In this document: positions 7,216-16,386 of the stretch, piece by piece
Layout of the letters: the number at the start of each line of letters is the position of its first letter
Numbering within the stretch: position 1 is the stretch's first letter
Source: Mesorhizobium kowhaii
GTDB lineage: Bacteria > Pseudomonadota > Alphaproteobacteria > Rhizobiales > Rhizobiaceae
Direction of reading: 5' to 3'
Assembly: GCF_003253745.1 (NCBI RefSeq)
Contig: NZ_MZXV01000051.1
Location: forward strand, 248,001-312,000
DNA: 64,000 nucleotides
Notes under the pieces: generated by a model
What the model was told of the DNA's origin: nothing
Database searches by the model: none
Seen by the model: only the letters and a program-made list of their open reading frames with translations
Translations under genes and position numbers: made by a program

Positions 7216-7281
7216 CGGGTGCCTCTTTGGTTGAGCGAGAGGCCACCCAGATACGTCGATCTTAGCGGAAAATAAAAAGCT

Positions 7282-7815
7282 TTAAGTCGCGCTTTGAGGC
7301 GCAATTAATTGGAAGTCTTCGAAGCGAAAGCGGTCTTCGCCAGCGGCCCTTGAACCGCTTACGGTGGTGTAACTTTCCTCAACCGCGTCCTGCGTCACCG
7401 ATTGCGCGTATTTGTTTTTGCTCAGCAGTTGCATCGCTTCGCTCAGTAGGCCGTCCCTTGTCGGCCCGTTATCCTTGCTCTTGGGCGGCCGGCCCTTTTT
7501 GGCCGGTTCTGGCAGTTCATCAAGCCCGGCAAGAAATAGGCAGCTTCTTACGGCCGACCATCGGAGATAGTGCGCATAGTCCTTTACCATTCGGCTTTTA
7601 AGGCGGGCGTGAGGGCCTTTGACTCCCGGCATGGATTTGGTGTTGAAGTTGTCAATGATCAGGTTGAGAACCGCCAGTGATGCCCATTCAGGCAGCGGAA
7701 TTTTCCATTCGGCGCACATGCCGACAGCGCTGAAAAGAACCGGAAGCAATCCGGTTTCTTCCCAGTGTTTTTTCCATCTGTTGAGGTAGCCGTCATAAAA
7801 CTCTTGGTGGTTCAT
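7282..7815 (-). CDS. hypothetical protein coupled to the integrase
   Basis: The product has 177 residues. The ATG at 7815 overlaps the integrase stop (7812-7815). A helical N-terminal domain contains FYDGYLNRWKKHWEETG and WASLAVLNLIIDNF. A basic linker with KKGRPPKSKD resembles an AT-hook-like motif, and the C-terminus is polar. No established family is recognised. The strict coupling with the integrase suggests a role in recombination control or early element functions, which is inference. Confidence 0.55.
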   Translation of the reverse strand: MNHQEFYDGYLNRWKKHWEETGLLPVLFSAVGMCAEWKIPLPEWASLAVLNLIIDNFNTKSMPGVKGPHARLKSRMVKDYAHYLRWSAVRSCLFLAGLDELPEPAKKGRPPKSKDNGPTRDGLLSEAMQLLSKNKYAQSVTQDAVEESYTTVSGSRAAGEDRFRFEDFQLIAPQSAT

Positions 7816-9017
7816 TGTGCTGCCTTCCTGATCGGCACCACGTTGGCGCTAGGGTCGTTCTTGATGATGGTATCGAGTAGGGCGCCCAGGCGTTCCAAAG
7901 CATCGCCCTTTTCGTCGCGGTAGGCGTGTCGGTCATAGATCCCTTCCACGCCGGCAATCACGTGGCCCATGACGCGCTCTGCAATGTCGGGTCGGACGCC
8001 AGCACGGGACATGAGAGAGCGGGCAGTGCGCCGCAGATCGTGAATAACCCACGGCTCTAACTTCGCCTGAGCTTCCTTCGCGCGCTTGTCGAAGTTGATT
8101 TTTGCCCGCGACATGCCGTTGAAATGGCCGTCGTCGCCGCGACCAGCGAAGACGTAGGGGTTTTTACCCATCCGGCTTTGGCTGCGGATGATTTCGAGGG
8201 CGAGGGCAGACAGCTTGAGGTCGCCGCCGGTTCCCTTCTCACGGTCGTCGCTCGGCACGTGCCAGACGCCATCAATGGACACGTCGTCCCATTTGATCGT
8301 CATCAGCTTTTCGCGGCGTTGAGCGGTCGCGAGGGCAAACCGCATCATTGCGCCGAAAGGGCCTTCCGAATGTTTCCAGATGGATCGGATTTCATCGTCG
8401 GTAAGGATGCGCTCGCGAGCCCGATCCTTCGGAACCGTGCGGCGCATTCCCCGGACGATCGGCGACACATAGTCATCGTTGCGAGCGGCAAACCAGTTGC
8501 AGACACCGCGGACGATCGCCAGCACCGAATCCGCCTGCCGGGCGCCGTTCTCGTCCTCGATCTTGTCGAGCAGGGCGGCAACGTCGCCGCGCCGGATCGA
8601 GACAAATTCCCGCTTGCCCCACTGGGGGATGACATACACGTCAAGGCAGCGGCGGATTTCATATTCTGAGAGCAAACCCTTGGCGACAACGTGGCGTTTG
8701 AGATAGCCGTCTGAAACGTCATTGAAGGTCACCGGAGCGGCCTTTTGCTCGACAGGTGGCAAACCCTGGCGGATGCGCTCAATGGCTTCCCTTGCCAGCG
8801 TGCGCGCCTTCTCAATGCCCATCTTGTCGGCGGCGCCGATGGTTGCCCAAACCTGTTTCCCGTTCGGGTCGCGCGCCACGGCAACGAATGATTTCGCCCC
8901 GGACGGCATCACCCGGACGTAGTGCCCGCGCAGCTCGGGATCGGGGGAAGTGTAGCGCGTTGCCTTGGGCTTCAGCGCCTCAACGCCTGTGTCGGAAAAC
9001 TTGCGCCTGCGGGTCAT
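7812..9017 (-). CDS. tyrosine-type site-specific integrase (P4-like)
   Basis: The product has 401 residues, starting ATG at 9017 with AGGAAG 4 nt upstream. The order of domains is an N-terminal DUF4102-like arm-binding region (about 1-90, with GHYVRVMPSGAKSFV), a SAM-like core-binding domain (about 95-185), and the catalytic domain. The catalytic domain has Arg in LATAQRREKLMTIKWDD (about 230), HDLRRTARS (about 323) and the Tyr in VEGIYDRHAYRDEK (about 360). It lies against a tRNA-Lys 3' fragment at 9165-9214, the expected attachment site for this integrase class. It is full length and appears functional. Confidence 0.9.
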   Translation of the reverse strand: MTRRRKFSDTGVEALKPKATRYTSPDPELRGHYVRVMPSGAKSFVAVARDPNGKQVWATIGAADKMGIEKARTLAREAIERIRQGLPPVEQKAAPVTFNDVSDGYLKRHVVAKGLLSEYEIRRCLDVYVIPQWGKREFVSIRRGDVAALLDKIEDENGARQADSVLAIVRGVCNWFAARNDDYVSPIVRGMRRTVPKDRARERILTDDEIRSIWKHSEGPFGAMMRFALATAQRREKLMTIKWDDVSIDGVWHVPSDDREKGTGGDLKLSALALEIIRSQSRMGKNPYVFAGRGDDGHFNGMSRAKINFDKRAKEAQAKLEPWVIHDLRRTARSLMSRAGVRPDIAERVMGHVIAGVEGIYDRHAYRDEKGDALERLGALLDTIIKNDPSANVVPIRKAAQ

Positions 9018-9030
9018 AGGACTTCCTTCC

Positions 9031-9137
9031 GGCTAACGGCTGGCTAACAATCGGTGCCGATAAGGACAACTAAAGTCAGCTAAGCTGGATAGAAGTAGTA
9101 TGCCTTTTCAGTAGGTTATGCAACGGTTGCGTTAGCC
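9031..9137. repeat. GGCTAAC repeats between integrase and att site (possible arm-type sites)
   Basis: GGCTAAC occurs at 9031-9037 and 9042-9048, and its inverted form GTTAGCC at 9131-9137; related CAGCTAAGCTGG sequence lies between. Short repeats flanking the core on the integrase side are where arm-binding sites of tyrosine integrases and excisionases are normally found. The copies are only 7 bp long, so chance is possible. Confidence 0.3.
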
Positions 9138-9164
9138 CGGTTTAGTCGGCCTTAGTGATGAGGG

Positions 9165-9214
9165 CCTGACTTTTAATCAGTAGGTCATGGGTTCGAATCC
9201 CATCGCGCTCACCA
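9165..9214 (+). other. attachment site: 3' half of a tRNA-Lys(UUU) gene
   Basis: The segment contains an anticodon stem-loop (CTGA-CTTTTAA-TCAG, anticodon TTT at 9172-9174), the variable loop, a T arm with GGTTCGAATCC, the acceptor 3' strand CGCGCTC and ACCA. Upstream there is no matching 5' acceptor strand (GAGCGCG would be needed) or D arm, so this is not a complete tRNA. It marks the right junction of the integrated element. The intact tRNA-Lys is expected at the other end, left of the window. Confidence 0.75.
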
Positions 9215-9240
9215 ACAGTTCCGAGTCCGTGGCAGCAATC

Positions 9241-10299
<1,059 letters not shown>

Positions 10300-10338
10300 T
10301 GGGTTTTCCTCGAAAAAAGTTTGATGTCGGACTGTGCC

Positions 10339-11160
10339 TCAGCCGCCCTTGACGGCGCCGGCGGTCAGTCCGGCGACGATCTGCCTTTGTGCGAACATGG
10401 TCAGAACCAGCACCGGCAACGTCACCACAAGTGCTGCGGCGGCGAGCGGCCCCCAGCTCACCTGCTCGTAGGAGAGCATGTTGTAGACGGCGACCGGCAG
10501 CGTTCTCGTCTCACGGCTGGCGAGCACCACGCCGAAGACAAAATTGTTCCATGAGAAGATGACGGACAGGATGAAGGCGACGACGATGCCCGGCTTGGCG
10601 ATGGGCAACGCGACCAGCCGGAAAACCTGCCAGGAGCTGGCGCCATCGATGTTGGCCGCCTCTTCCAGTTCCATAGGCGTGGTCTCGAAATAGCCGATCA
10701 TCACCCAGACCACGATTGGCACGGTCACCACCAGATGGATGATGATCTGCGGCCATAGCGTGCCGAGAATCCCGACCCATTGGAACAGCAGGAACAGCGG
10801 GATGAGATAGGAAAGCCCCGGTGTCATGCGGGCGATCATGATGACGACCGCCGACCGTTCGGCCTTGAGCCGTGCGATGCCATAGCCGGCCGGCACGCCG
10901 ATCAGCAGCGCCAGCAGCGTCGCCGTGCCTGTCACCAGAACCGAATTCCAGAGATAGAGCAGGAAATTGTTCTCCTCGAACACCTTTGCATAGTTCGACC
11001 AGGCGAGGTGTTCGGGGATCAGGATCGGCGGATAGGCGCCGTTGTCGATCTCGAATTTCAGCGACAGCGAGATCATCCAGAGGAAGAACAGGATCGCCGG
11101 CGAGACAAAGACCAGAGCCGCGAAAAACAGCCCGATCTGGTTGAGCAGCCGTGAACTCAT
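10339..11160 (-). CDS. sugar ABC transporter permease (MalG type)
   Basis: The product has 273 residues with six predicted membrane segments; the first spans about residues 8-30. The EAA loop EEAANIDGASSWQVFRLVALPIAKPG at about 165-190 is the site that contacts the ATPase. Size and motif fit the second inner-membrane permease of a CUT1 carbohydrate importer. It follows the MalF-type gene with no gap (start at 11160, previous stop at 11161). Confidence 0.9.
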   Translation of the reverse strand: MSSRLLNQIGLFFAALVFVSPAILFFLWMISLSLKFEIDNGAYPPILIPEHLAWSNYAKVFEENNFLLYLWNSVLVTGTATLLALLIGVPAGYGIARLKAERSAVVIMIARMTPGLSYLIPLFLLFQWVGILGTLWPQIIIHLVVTVPIVVWVMIGYFETTPMELEEAANIDGASSWQVFRLVALPIAKPGIVVAFILSVIFSWNNFVFGVVLASRETRTLPVAVYNMLSYEQVSWGPLAAAALVVTLPVLVLTMFAQRQIVAGLTAGAVKGG

Positions 11161-12099
11161 CTATTTGCCCTCCACGCCGATCCACTGGGAGCGCTGGCGC
11201 AACATCAGCAGGATGAAGGACAGGGCCACGATGACGATGAAGAAAACCACGGCCATGGCCGAGCCATAGCCGATGTCGTAGTAGGAGAAGGCGGTGTTGT
11301 AGAGGTAGATGTTGATCGTCTCCGAGGCCGTGCCTGGGCCGCCCTGGGTCATGGCGTAGATAATGTCGAAGCTCTTCAGCGCATCGATGGTGCGGATAAT
11401 GACCGCGATCATCAGGAACGGTGCGATCATCGGCAGAGTGAGGTAGCGGAATTGCTGCCAGGCATTGGCGCCGTCGATTTCGGCGCTCTCGAACGGCTCG
11501 CGCGGCACGGACGCCAGGCCGCCCAGCACGATCAGCATCACCAGCGGCGTCCACTGCCACGTCTCGACCGCAACCAGCGAAGGGATGACTGTGTTGGCGT
11601 TGAAGATCCATTCCTGCGCCGGGATGCCGACCAGCGACAGAAGGTAGTTGAGCACGCCGAGCTGGGGATGGAACATCATCGTCCAGACCAGCGCTACGGC
11701 AACAGGCGTTGCCATCATTGGCATCACGAAGACGCCGCGCAACAGGCCGCGCAGCGGGAACCTGGCGTCGAAGATCAGGGCGGCGACGGTGCCGAGGATC
11801 ATCGGCGCGGCAACCGAAAGGAAGGTGTAGGTCAAGGTATGGAAAAGCGATTCCCAGAAGCGTTGATCGACAGCCAGCCGCAGATAATTCTCCACCCCGG
11901 CAAAGCTTCGCGACTGGCCGAGCGTCCAGCGGTTGACGCTCATCCACAGCGTGAAGGCCCAGGGAAAGACGATCACGGCGCCGACGACGATGAGCGCCGG
12001 AATGACGAAGGGCCAATAGTTGGGAGCCAGCCGGATCGCCTGGCTCCCTTCGATGGCTTGCGTCGTCACCCCGGTGCGTTCTGGGGTGGTGGCGGACAT
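11161..12099 (-). CDS. sugar ABC transporter permease (MalF type)
   Basis: The product has 312 residues with about six membrane segments; the first spans about 30-52. The EAA loop ESAEIDGANAWQQFRYLTLPMIAP lies at about 208-232. The start ATG at 12099 overlaps the stop of the binding-protein gene by one base (TGATG). It forms the translocation channel together with the MalG-type partner encoded immediately downstream. Confidence 0.9.
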   Translation of the reverse strand: MSATTPERTGVTTQAIEGSQAIRLAPNYWPFVIPALIVVGAVIVFPWAFTLWMSVNRWTLGQSRSFAGVENYLRLAVDQRFWESLFHTLTYTFLSVAAPMILGTVAALIFDARFPLRGLLRGVFVMPMMATPVAVALVWTMMFHPQLGVLNYLLSLVGIPAQEWIFNANTVIPSLVAVETWQWTPLVMLIVLGGLASVPREPFESAEIDGANAWQQFRYLTLPMIAPFLMIAVIIRTIDALKSFDIIYAMTQGGPGTASETINIYLYNTAFSYYDIGYGSAMAVVFFIVIVALSFILLMLRQRSQWIGVEGK

Positions 12100-13436
12100 C
12101 AGCCTTGCTCGCTCCTGTCGAGGACCGGCTGGAATTGTTCGGTGGCTTTCTTCAGCTCTTGTGCCGGATCAGCACCGGCGATCAGGTTGGTCAGCGCGAC
12201 ACCATAGATGTCACGGAACTCGGTGACCGGGATGATGACCGGCAGCGACAGCCGGCTGACATTGCCGGAGCCGACCACCGCATCGAGCCAGCTTGCCGGC
12301 ATGATGACTCCTTCGCGCACCTTTGGATCTTCAAGCACCGATTTGCGGAACGGTACGCCGGCGCCTGCCTGCAGCAAGCGTGCGCCCATGGCCGGCGACA
12401 CTGCCCACTGACAGAACAGATAGGCGGCCTCCTTCTTCTCGCTGGCGGCCGTCACGCCGATCCCGTCGCCAAAGGTGCCCGCGGCATGCGCCTTGGGCCC
12501 CTTGGGCATGACGCCGTAGCCGACCTTGCCGACCACCCGCGATTTTTCCGGATTTTCCATCGGCGGGGCAAAGCCCACGCCGTCGAACCACATGCCGATC
12601 TTGCCTTGCAGGAAGGCGGACTGCGCTTCGGCCCAGTTGAAGCCGGTGACGCCTGGAGGCGCGGACTTGGTCATCAGCCGTTGGTAGAGGCCGGCGGCCT
12701 CGATCGCCTCGGGCGATTCCGTGCGCAGCTTCCCCTGGCCGTCGAGTGGCGTCATGTCGTAGCCGAGCATGAGTGACGTCCACACCGGCGTGTTGGCGTT
12801 CTTGATGCCGCGGGCGACGAAACCGTAGGTGTTGGTCGAGGGGTCCGTCAGCGCTTCGGCGGCGGCCACCATCTGCTCGAACGTCTCGGGATATTTCAGG
12901 CCCTTGGCCTCGAACAACTCCTTGTTCCAGTAGAGGATCCAGTAATCGACCGAGAAAGGCAGCGAGCGCAGCACGCCCTTGCCGTCCTTGGCGAACAGCA
13001 TGCCGGCATCGGCGAAATCGCTTTCGACCAGCCCCGGATCGGTCAGCGTGGGGTCGGCGAGATAGCCGGCGATGTCGGCCAGCCAGCCGCCCTTCTCGAA
13101 CTGCCGCTTCTGGACGTGATAGCTCAGATGCACGACGTCGAAGCTCGGCTTGCCGGAGCTCAGCTCGATCACCGTCTTCTGGCGCTGCTGCTGTTCGGGC
13201 GTTGCCTCGGCATTGACCTTGATGCCTGTCAGCTCCTCGAACTCGGCGAGATATTTTATAAGGGTGTCGCTGCGCGGGCTTTTGACGAGATTGACATCGA
13301 GTGTCGTGCCGGCAAAGCGTTTCCAGTCGACACCGGCGGCAAAGCCCGGGCGAATGCCTGCAAGGCCGGCGGCGGCAAGTGCCGCGGTTCCCTGGAGGAG
13401 TTGCCTCCTGGTTGGGTTGAACAGATTGGACGACAT
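12099..13436 (-). CDS. extracellular sugar-binding protein of the ABC transporter, Tat-type signal
   Basis: The product has 445 residues. The N-terminus TRRQLLQGTAALAAAGLAG carries a twin-arginine signal with cleavage likely after GFAA (about residue 34), so the folded protein would be exported by the Tat system to the periplasm. The mature part shows family-1 solute-binding features such as ELTGIKVNAEATPEQQQRQK and WILYWNKELFEAKGLKYPETFEQM. It delivers the substrate to the two permeases encoded downstream. Binding-site residues cannot be assigned by eye, so the sugar is unknown. Confidence 0.88.
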   Translation of the reverse strand: MSSNLFNPTRRQLLQGTAALAAAGLAGIRPGFAAGVDWKRFAGTTLDVNLVKSPRSDTLIKYLAEFEELTGIKVNAEATPEQQQRQKTVIELSSGKPSFDVVHLSYHVQKRQFEKGGWLADIAGYLADPTLTDPGLVESDFADAGMLFAKDGKGVLRSLPFSVDYWILYWNKELFEAKGLKYPETFEQMVAAAEALTDPSTNTYGFVARGIKNANTPVWTSLMLGYDMTPLDGQGKLRTESPEAIEAAGLYQRLMTKSAPPGVTGFNWAEAQSAFLQGKIGMWFDGVGFAPPMENPEKSRVVGKVGYGVMPKGPKAHAAGTFGDGIGVTAASEKKEAAYLFCQWAVSPAMGARLLQAGAGVPFRKSVLEDPKVREGVIMPASWLDAVVGSGNVSRLSLPVIIPVTEFRDIYGVALTNLIAGADPAQELKKATEQFQPVLDRSEQG

Positions 13437-13498
13437 TTCTTCCTCCCGGTTGCTGTCGTTGTGGATTGCACCGCGACCGCGGCGCGGCTCATGCTTCC

Positions 13499-14158
13499 TC
13501 AGATTTGCAGCGCCAGCCGGCGCGCCTTGTCGATATGCAGGCTGATCGCCTCGACCGCTTTCTGCGGCTCGCGGCTCTCCATGGCTTCGATGACCGCGAG
13601 GTGCTCGCGCATGACCGGCACGACGCGCCCGTCGATGCGGAAGCGCTCCTGATGGATCAGCCGGATCTTCACCGAGTTGACCAGATAGGCCTTGGCGATG
13701 ATCTCGTTGCCCAGCGCATTGATGAAGGTGTCGTGCATCGCCCAGTCGATGTTCTGGGCCTTGGCTTCCATTTCGGGCGTCGGCGCCTGCGACAGGGCTT
13801 GCGCCAGCATCTCCTCATGTTCGCGCCGCAGCCGAGCAAGTTCGTCATCGGAAGCGCTGGCGGTGAACAGCGCCACCGCTTCGCGCTCCATGAACAGGCG
13901 GAACTGAAAAGCCTCGCGGATCAGGCTGATGTCGATATGGGCGATCTGCATGCCGCGCTGCGGGATCGTCGTCAGAAGTCCTTCGGCCTCGAGACGCGGC
14001 ACGATTTCGCGAATGGCACCGAGCGGCAATCCGGTGAAGGCAACCAGTTCGCGTTGCGACACGAACTGGCCCGGCAGCAGGTCGCGGGCCAGCAAATGCC
14101 GCGTGAAGCTGGCATAGGCTTTTTCCCTAAGGGTGGTCGGTTCGCTGCCGTCTTCCAT
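13499..14158 (-). CDS. GntR-family regulator with FCD domain
   Basis: The product has 219 residues. ATG at 14158 is chosen so the gene does not overlap the aldolase gene that ends at 14181. Residues about 10-75 form the winged HTH (REKAYASFTRHLLARDLLPG, SQRELVAFTGLPLGAIREIVPRLEAEGLL). The remaining part is an all-helical FCD effector domain with the metal-binding type residues in DWAMHDTFINALGN and MREHLAVIEAM. Placed inside the operon it probably regulates, it likely responds to the transported sugar acid or a breakdown product. A palindromic candidate operator lies upstream of the first gene. Confidence 0.85.
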   Translation of the reverse strand: MEDGSEPTTLREKAYASFTRHLLARDLLPGQFVSQRELVAFTGLPLGAIREIVPRLEAEGLLTTIPQRGMQIAHIDISLIREAFQFRLFMEREAVALFTASASDDELARLRREHEEMLAQALSQAPTPEMEAKAQNIDWAMHDTFINALGNEIIAKAYLVNSVKIRLIHQERFRIDGRVVPVMREHLAVIEAMESREPQKAVEAISLHIDKARRLALQI

Positions 14159-14180
14159 TTCAGCGCGCTTCCTTTGCCGG

Positions 14181-15068
14181 TCAGGCCGCTTCCGTCGCAA
14201 ACAGCCGGTCATAGGCGGCCGCAAGCTGCTGTTGCCCCTGCGAAGCGATCGGCTCCAGCGGCGGACGGACCGCCAGCCAGCGCTCGTCGCCTGTCTTGCG
14301 CGCCACCATGACCTTCACCGCCGGCGTGACCGGATATTTGAGCAATTCGAGCACGAAGGTCTCGACGCGGGCATCGTCGCGTCCATCGGCCATGGCGCGA
14401 ACCTCGCCCGTTGCGAAATTGGCCATGCCGGAGATTGCGCCTTGAGCGCCAATTCGCACCGCTCGTCCCAGATGCCGCTCGTCGCCGATCAGGATCACCA
14501 GATCACGATGAGCCCCGAGCAGTGCCGCGCTGTAGTCCCAATCTCCACCGGAATCCTTGACACCGGCGACCACGTCCGGAAAGGCCGTGCGCAACCGGCT
14601 GATCAGGCCAAGCGAGAGCTGCACCATCGTGACCGAGGGAATGTTGTAGAGGAGCACGCCACGGGCGAGGGGACCAAGCGCGGCAAAGACGGCGGAAAAC
14701 CAGCCGAAAAGACCGTCTTCGCCGACATTCTTGAAGTAGCTCGGCGGCGCGAGGAGAATGTTGCGGGCGCCGTGTTGCAAGGCATGCCGGGCCTGTTCGG
14801 CGGCGTCTTCGGCTGCATCGACCAGCACGCCGGCAACAAGCTGATGCGGCAGAATCCCGGCGGCCAGCATGGCTTCGGTCACCGCCCGCCGCTCCACGGC
14901 ACCCACCGAAGCGCCTTCGCCGGTGGTGCCGAAAAGCGTCACGCTACCGCATCCCTCGGCCAGACAACTCCTAGCCTGGGCGACCATGGGGGAGATGGCG
15001 ATCTGCCCGGAGGCATCAAAAGGCGTGGTGAGGGCGGCTGAAAGGCCAAAGCGTGATGTCACCGGCAA
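14181..15068 (-). CDS. DapA-family class I aldolase/lyase (dihydrodipicolinate synthase superfamily)
   Basis: The product has 295 residues, normal for the family. The GTTGEG phosphate/carboxylate loop (about 47-52), YNIP with the conserved Tyr (about 139) and the Schiff-base Lys in AGVKDSGG (about 168) are all present, so it should be catalytic. The superfamily includes dihydrodipicolinate synthase, sialate lyase, keto-deoxy sugar acid aldolases and hydroxyproline-pathway enzymes. As first gene of an operon with an FCD regulator and sugar importer, a catabolic aldolase or dehydratase is more likely than lysine synthesis. The exact substrate is unknown. Confidence 0.82.
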   Translation of the reverse strand: MPVTSRFGLSAALTTPFDASGQIAISPMVAQARSCLAEGCGSVTLFGTTGEGASVGAVERRAVTEAMLAAGILPHQLVAGVLVDAAEDAAEQARHALQHGARNILLAPPSYFKNVGEDGLFGWFSAVFAALGPLARGVLLYNIPSVTMVQLSLGLISRLRTAFPDVVAGVKDSGGDWDYSAALLGAHRDLVILIGDERHLGRAVRIGAQGAISGMANFATGEVRAMADGRDDARVETFVLELLKYPVTPAVKVMVARKTGDERWLAVRPPLEPIASQGQQQLAAAYDRLFATEAA

Positions 15069-15092
15069 GTCTCCGAAAAGAAGTTCGCAGGC

Positions 15093-15117
15093 AGTGATAT
15101 CTCACTAACATGTCAGT
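15093..15117. promoter_or_regulatory. overlapping inverted repeats upstream of the catabolic operon (candidate FCD operator)
   Basis: AGTGA-TATC-TCACT (15093-15106) and the near-perfect palindrome ACTaACATGTcAGT (15104-15117) overlap about 25-50 nt upstream of the first gene of the operon. GntR/FCD regulators bind short symmetric sites in this position. The surrounding 15069-15320 holds no gene. Confidence 0.4.
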
Positions 15118-15320
15118 TGTAAATCAGGCTGGCCAAATTTTTTCGATGAGGCGCTCGCACACCGCCCCTTAGCCGGATCTGCCTTTTCGAGCCCGCAGGA
15201 GCGTGTAGCCCGGCCCAAGAGCCGAGCGCGCAAAGTTGATTGGCGATGCGATTGCCGAGGGCGGCGGTTTGCAAGGCCGCTAGAACCTCAGAATCCCGTC
15301 CACCGCGATAGTGGTGAGTG

Positions 15321-15352
15321 GGTGATGAGTTTGAATCCCATCGCGCTCACCA
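15321..15352 (+). repeat. second, degenerate copy of the tRNA-Lys 3' end (old attachment site)
   Basis: This 32-bp stretch matches 9183-9214 at 29 positions (mismatches at positions 4, 8 and 12). It covers the T arm, acceptor 3' strand and ACCA. It lacks the anticodon arm. The direct repeat brackets the catabolic operon, consistent with an older insertion at the same tRNA-Lys gene or a tandem accretion of islands. Confidence 0.65.
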
Positions 15353-15393
15353 TCGTTTCACAATCAGCGCAGGTATTGGTCGAGATTTCGTGG

Positions 15394-16245
15394 CTAGGCC
15401 CTGGAATGCAGACGCCCGACTTTACGCGACACGTGATTTCGGTCGCTTTCCGACATGAGTTGCTGGGCCACCGGCTGCACATTTTCCCTGTAGGTGATGC
15501 ATCTGTCGTAAAGTTTATTCGCCACGCGCTCTTTGCCGATTCGCTCCCACTCCGGCGTCCAGGGCGCATCCCAGTCAAAGTGCTGCGAGATGAGAAGTTC
15601 CCTGTCGAAGCACTGCGGATCCCGATTCAAAATCTGGCGGGCTTCGTCCGCCAATGGGGTGTAGGCTTTGACCGCAGCCATCTTTCTGGCGCGAGCAGCC
15701 GAATCCAGTTGGATTTCCACTTCGACAACCCCCGGCACGTTGGGAACCGCGGCGGAGCAAAGCTGCTTGCGCCCTGGCTTTGTGCTTTGCAGCAGCCTGT
15801 CGAGGGCATTGCCGAATGCATAGGCCAGATCATGCATAGGATTGTAGCCATCGACCGCGTCCGAGACGATTTGCACGTCCTGCATGTCAGACACATCGAC
15901 GCTGATTCTCGACAGCACATCGGTAAAGACGCCACTATCCCCAGCCAACAGCGCTTTATACCAGGTTGCGTCCGGAATATCGCCAAATACTGCGCCTGCG
16001 GTTGCGCCAGTAGCTTCCACCACGTCGCGTGAATATTGGGTTCGGGAAGAGTGATGTCCGCCCGAACCATCCGTCAAAAGGTAGATTCGTGGTTTCCTGA
16101 GCTCAAGCCAGTGATGAATCCTAAGCTCATGCCCGGGATGTGCAAGGATCAGCACATGTTGCAACTTTTCGGGCAAAAAACGGCTCCAATCCGGGTTTCG
16201 GCATACATCCCCTTCTAGATTGCATCCAAGGCGACCAGGCACCAA
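15394..16245 (-). CDS. PIG-L-like deacetylase family protein (weak assignment)
   Basis: The product has 283 residues, with a GTG start at 16245 that is not certain. HVLILAHPGHELRIHHW at about 30-46 resembles the zinc-binding AHPDDE motif of PIG-L/LmbE-type N-deacetylases, with His in place of the first Asp-Asp pair. IYLLTDGSGG at about 53 matches the following strand, and NPMHDLAYAFGNALD (about 155) could supply the third ligand. Such enzymes remove acetyl groups from sugar or lipid-linked substrates. It is divergent from a glycosyltransferase gene, which fits a surface glycan role. The altered motif leaves activity open. Confidence 0.5.
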   Translation of the reverse strand: MVPGRLGCNLEGDVCRNPDWSRFLPEKLQHVLILAHPGHELRIHHWLELRKPRIYLLTDGSGGHHSSRTQYSRDVVEATGATAGAVFGDIPDATWYKALLAGDSGVFTDVLSRISVDVSDMQDVQIVSDAVDGYNPMHDLAYAFGNALDRLLQSTKPGRKQLCSAAVPNVPGVVEVEIQLDSAARARKMAAVKAYTPLADEARQILNRDPQCFDRELLISQHFDWDAPWTPEWERIGKERVANKLYDRCITYRENVQPVAQQLMSESDRNHVSRKVGRLHSRA

Positions 16246-16386
16246 AGAGGTTCCCCAACATCGAGTTGGCGCCGGTCATTTCTGTACAAACTTGTCTGGT
16301 CAATGCCTTCAAACTAAGAACGCTGCCTAGCATCTGTTTTCCTCGCCGCCAATGCGGAGGTTGTGAAACAGCTAAGGAGGCGGCAT

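Larger units (their letters stand above)
15069..15393. other. intergenic junction between catabolic operon and PIG-L-like gene
   Basis: These 325 bases hold the operon's upstream region with the candidate operator (15093-15117) and the second tRNA-Lys 3'-end copy (15321-15352). I see no convincing open reading frame here; the rest has no recognisable content. Confidence 0.5.

Noticed and set aside
9140-9214. A complete tRNA-Lys gene
   Set aside because: The anticodon arm, T arm and 3' acceptor are present, but no 5' acceptor strand complementary to CGCGCTC and no D arm are found upstream. It is a tRNA 3' fragment at an att site.
10511-12016. A 501-codon frame overlapping both sugar permease genes
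   Set aside because: It is an Arg/His/Asp-rich shadow frame; the permeases with EAA loops in the other frame are convincing.
14181-15068. Calling the DapA-family gene the lysine-pathway dapA
   Set aside because: Its operon context is catabolic (FCD regulator and sugar importer) and it lies in a tRNA-flanked accessory segment; the family covers many other aldolases.
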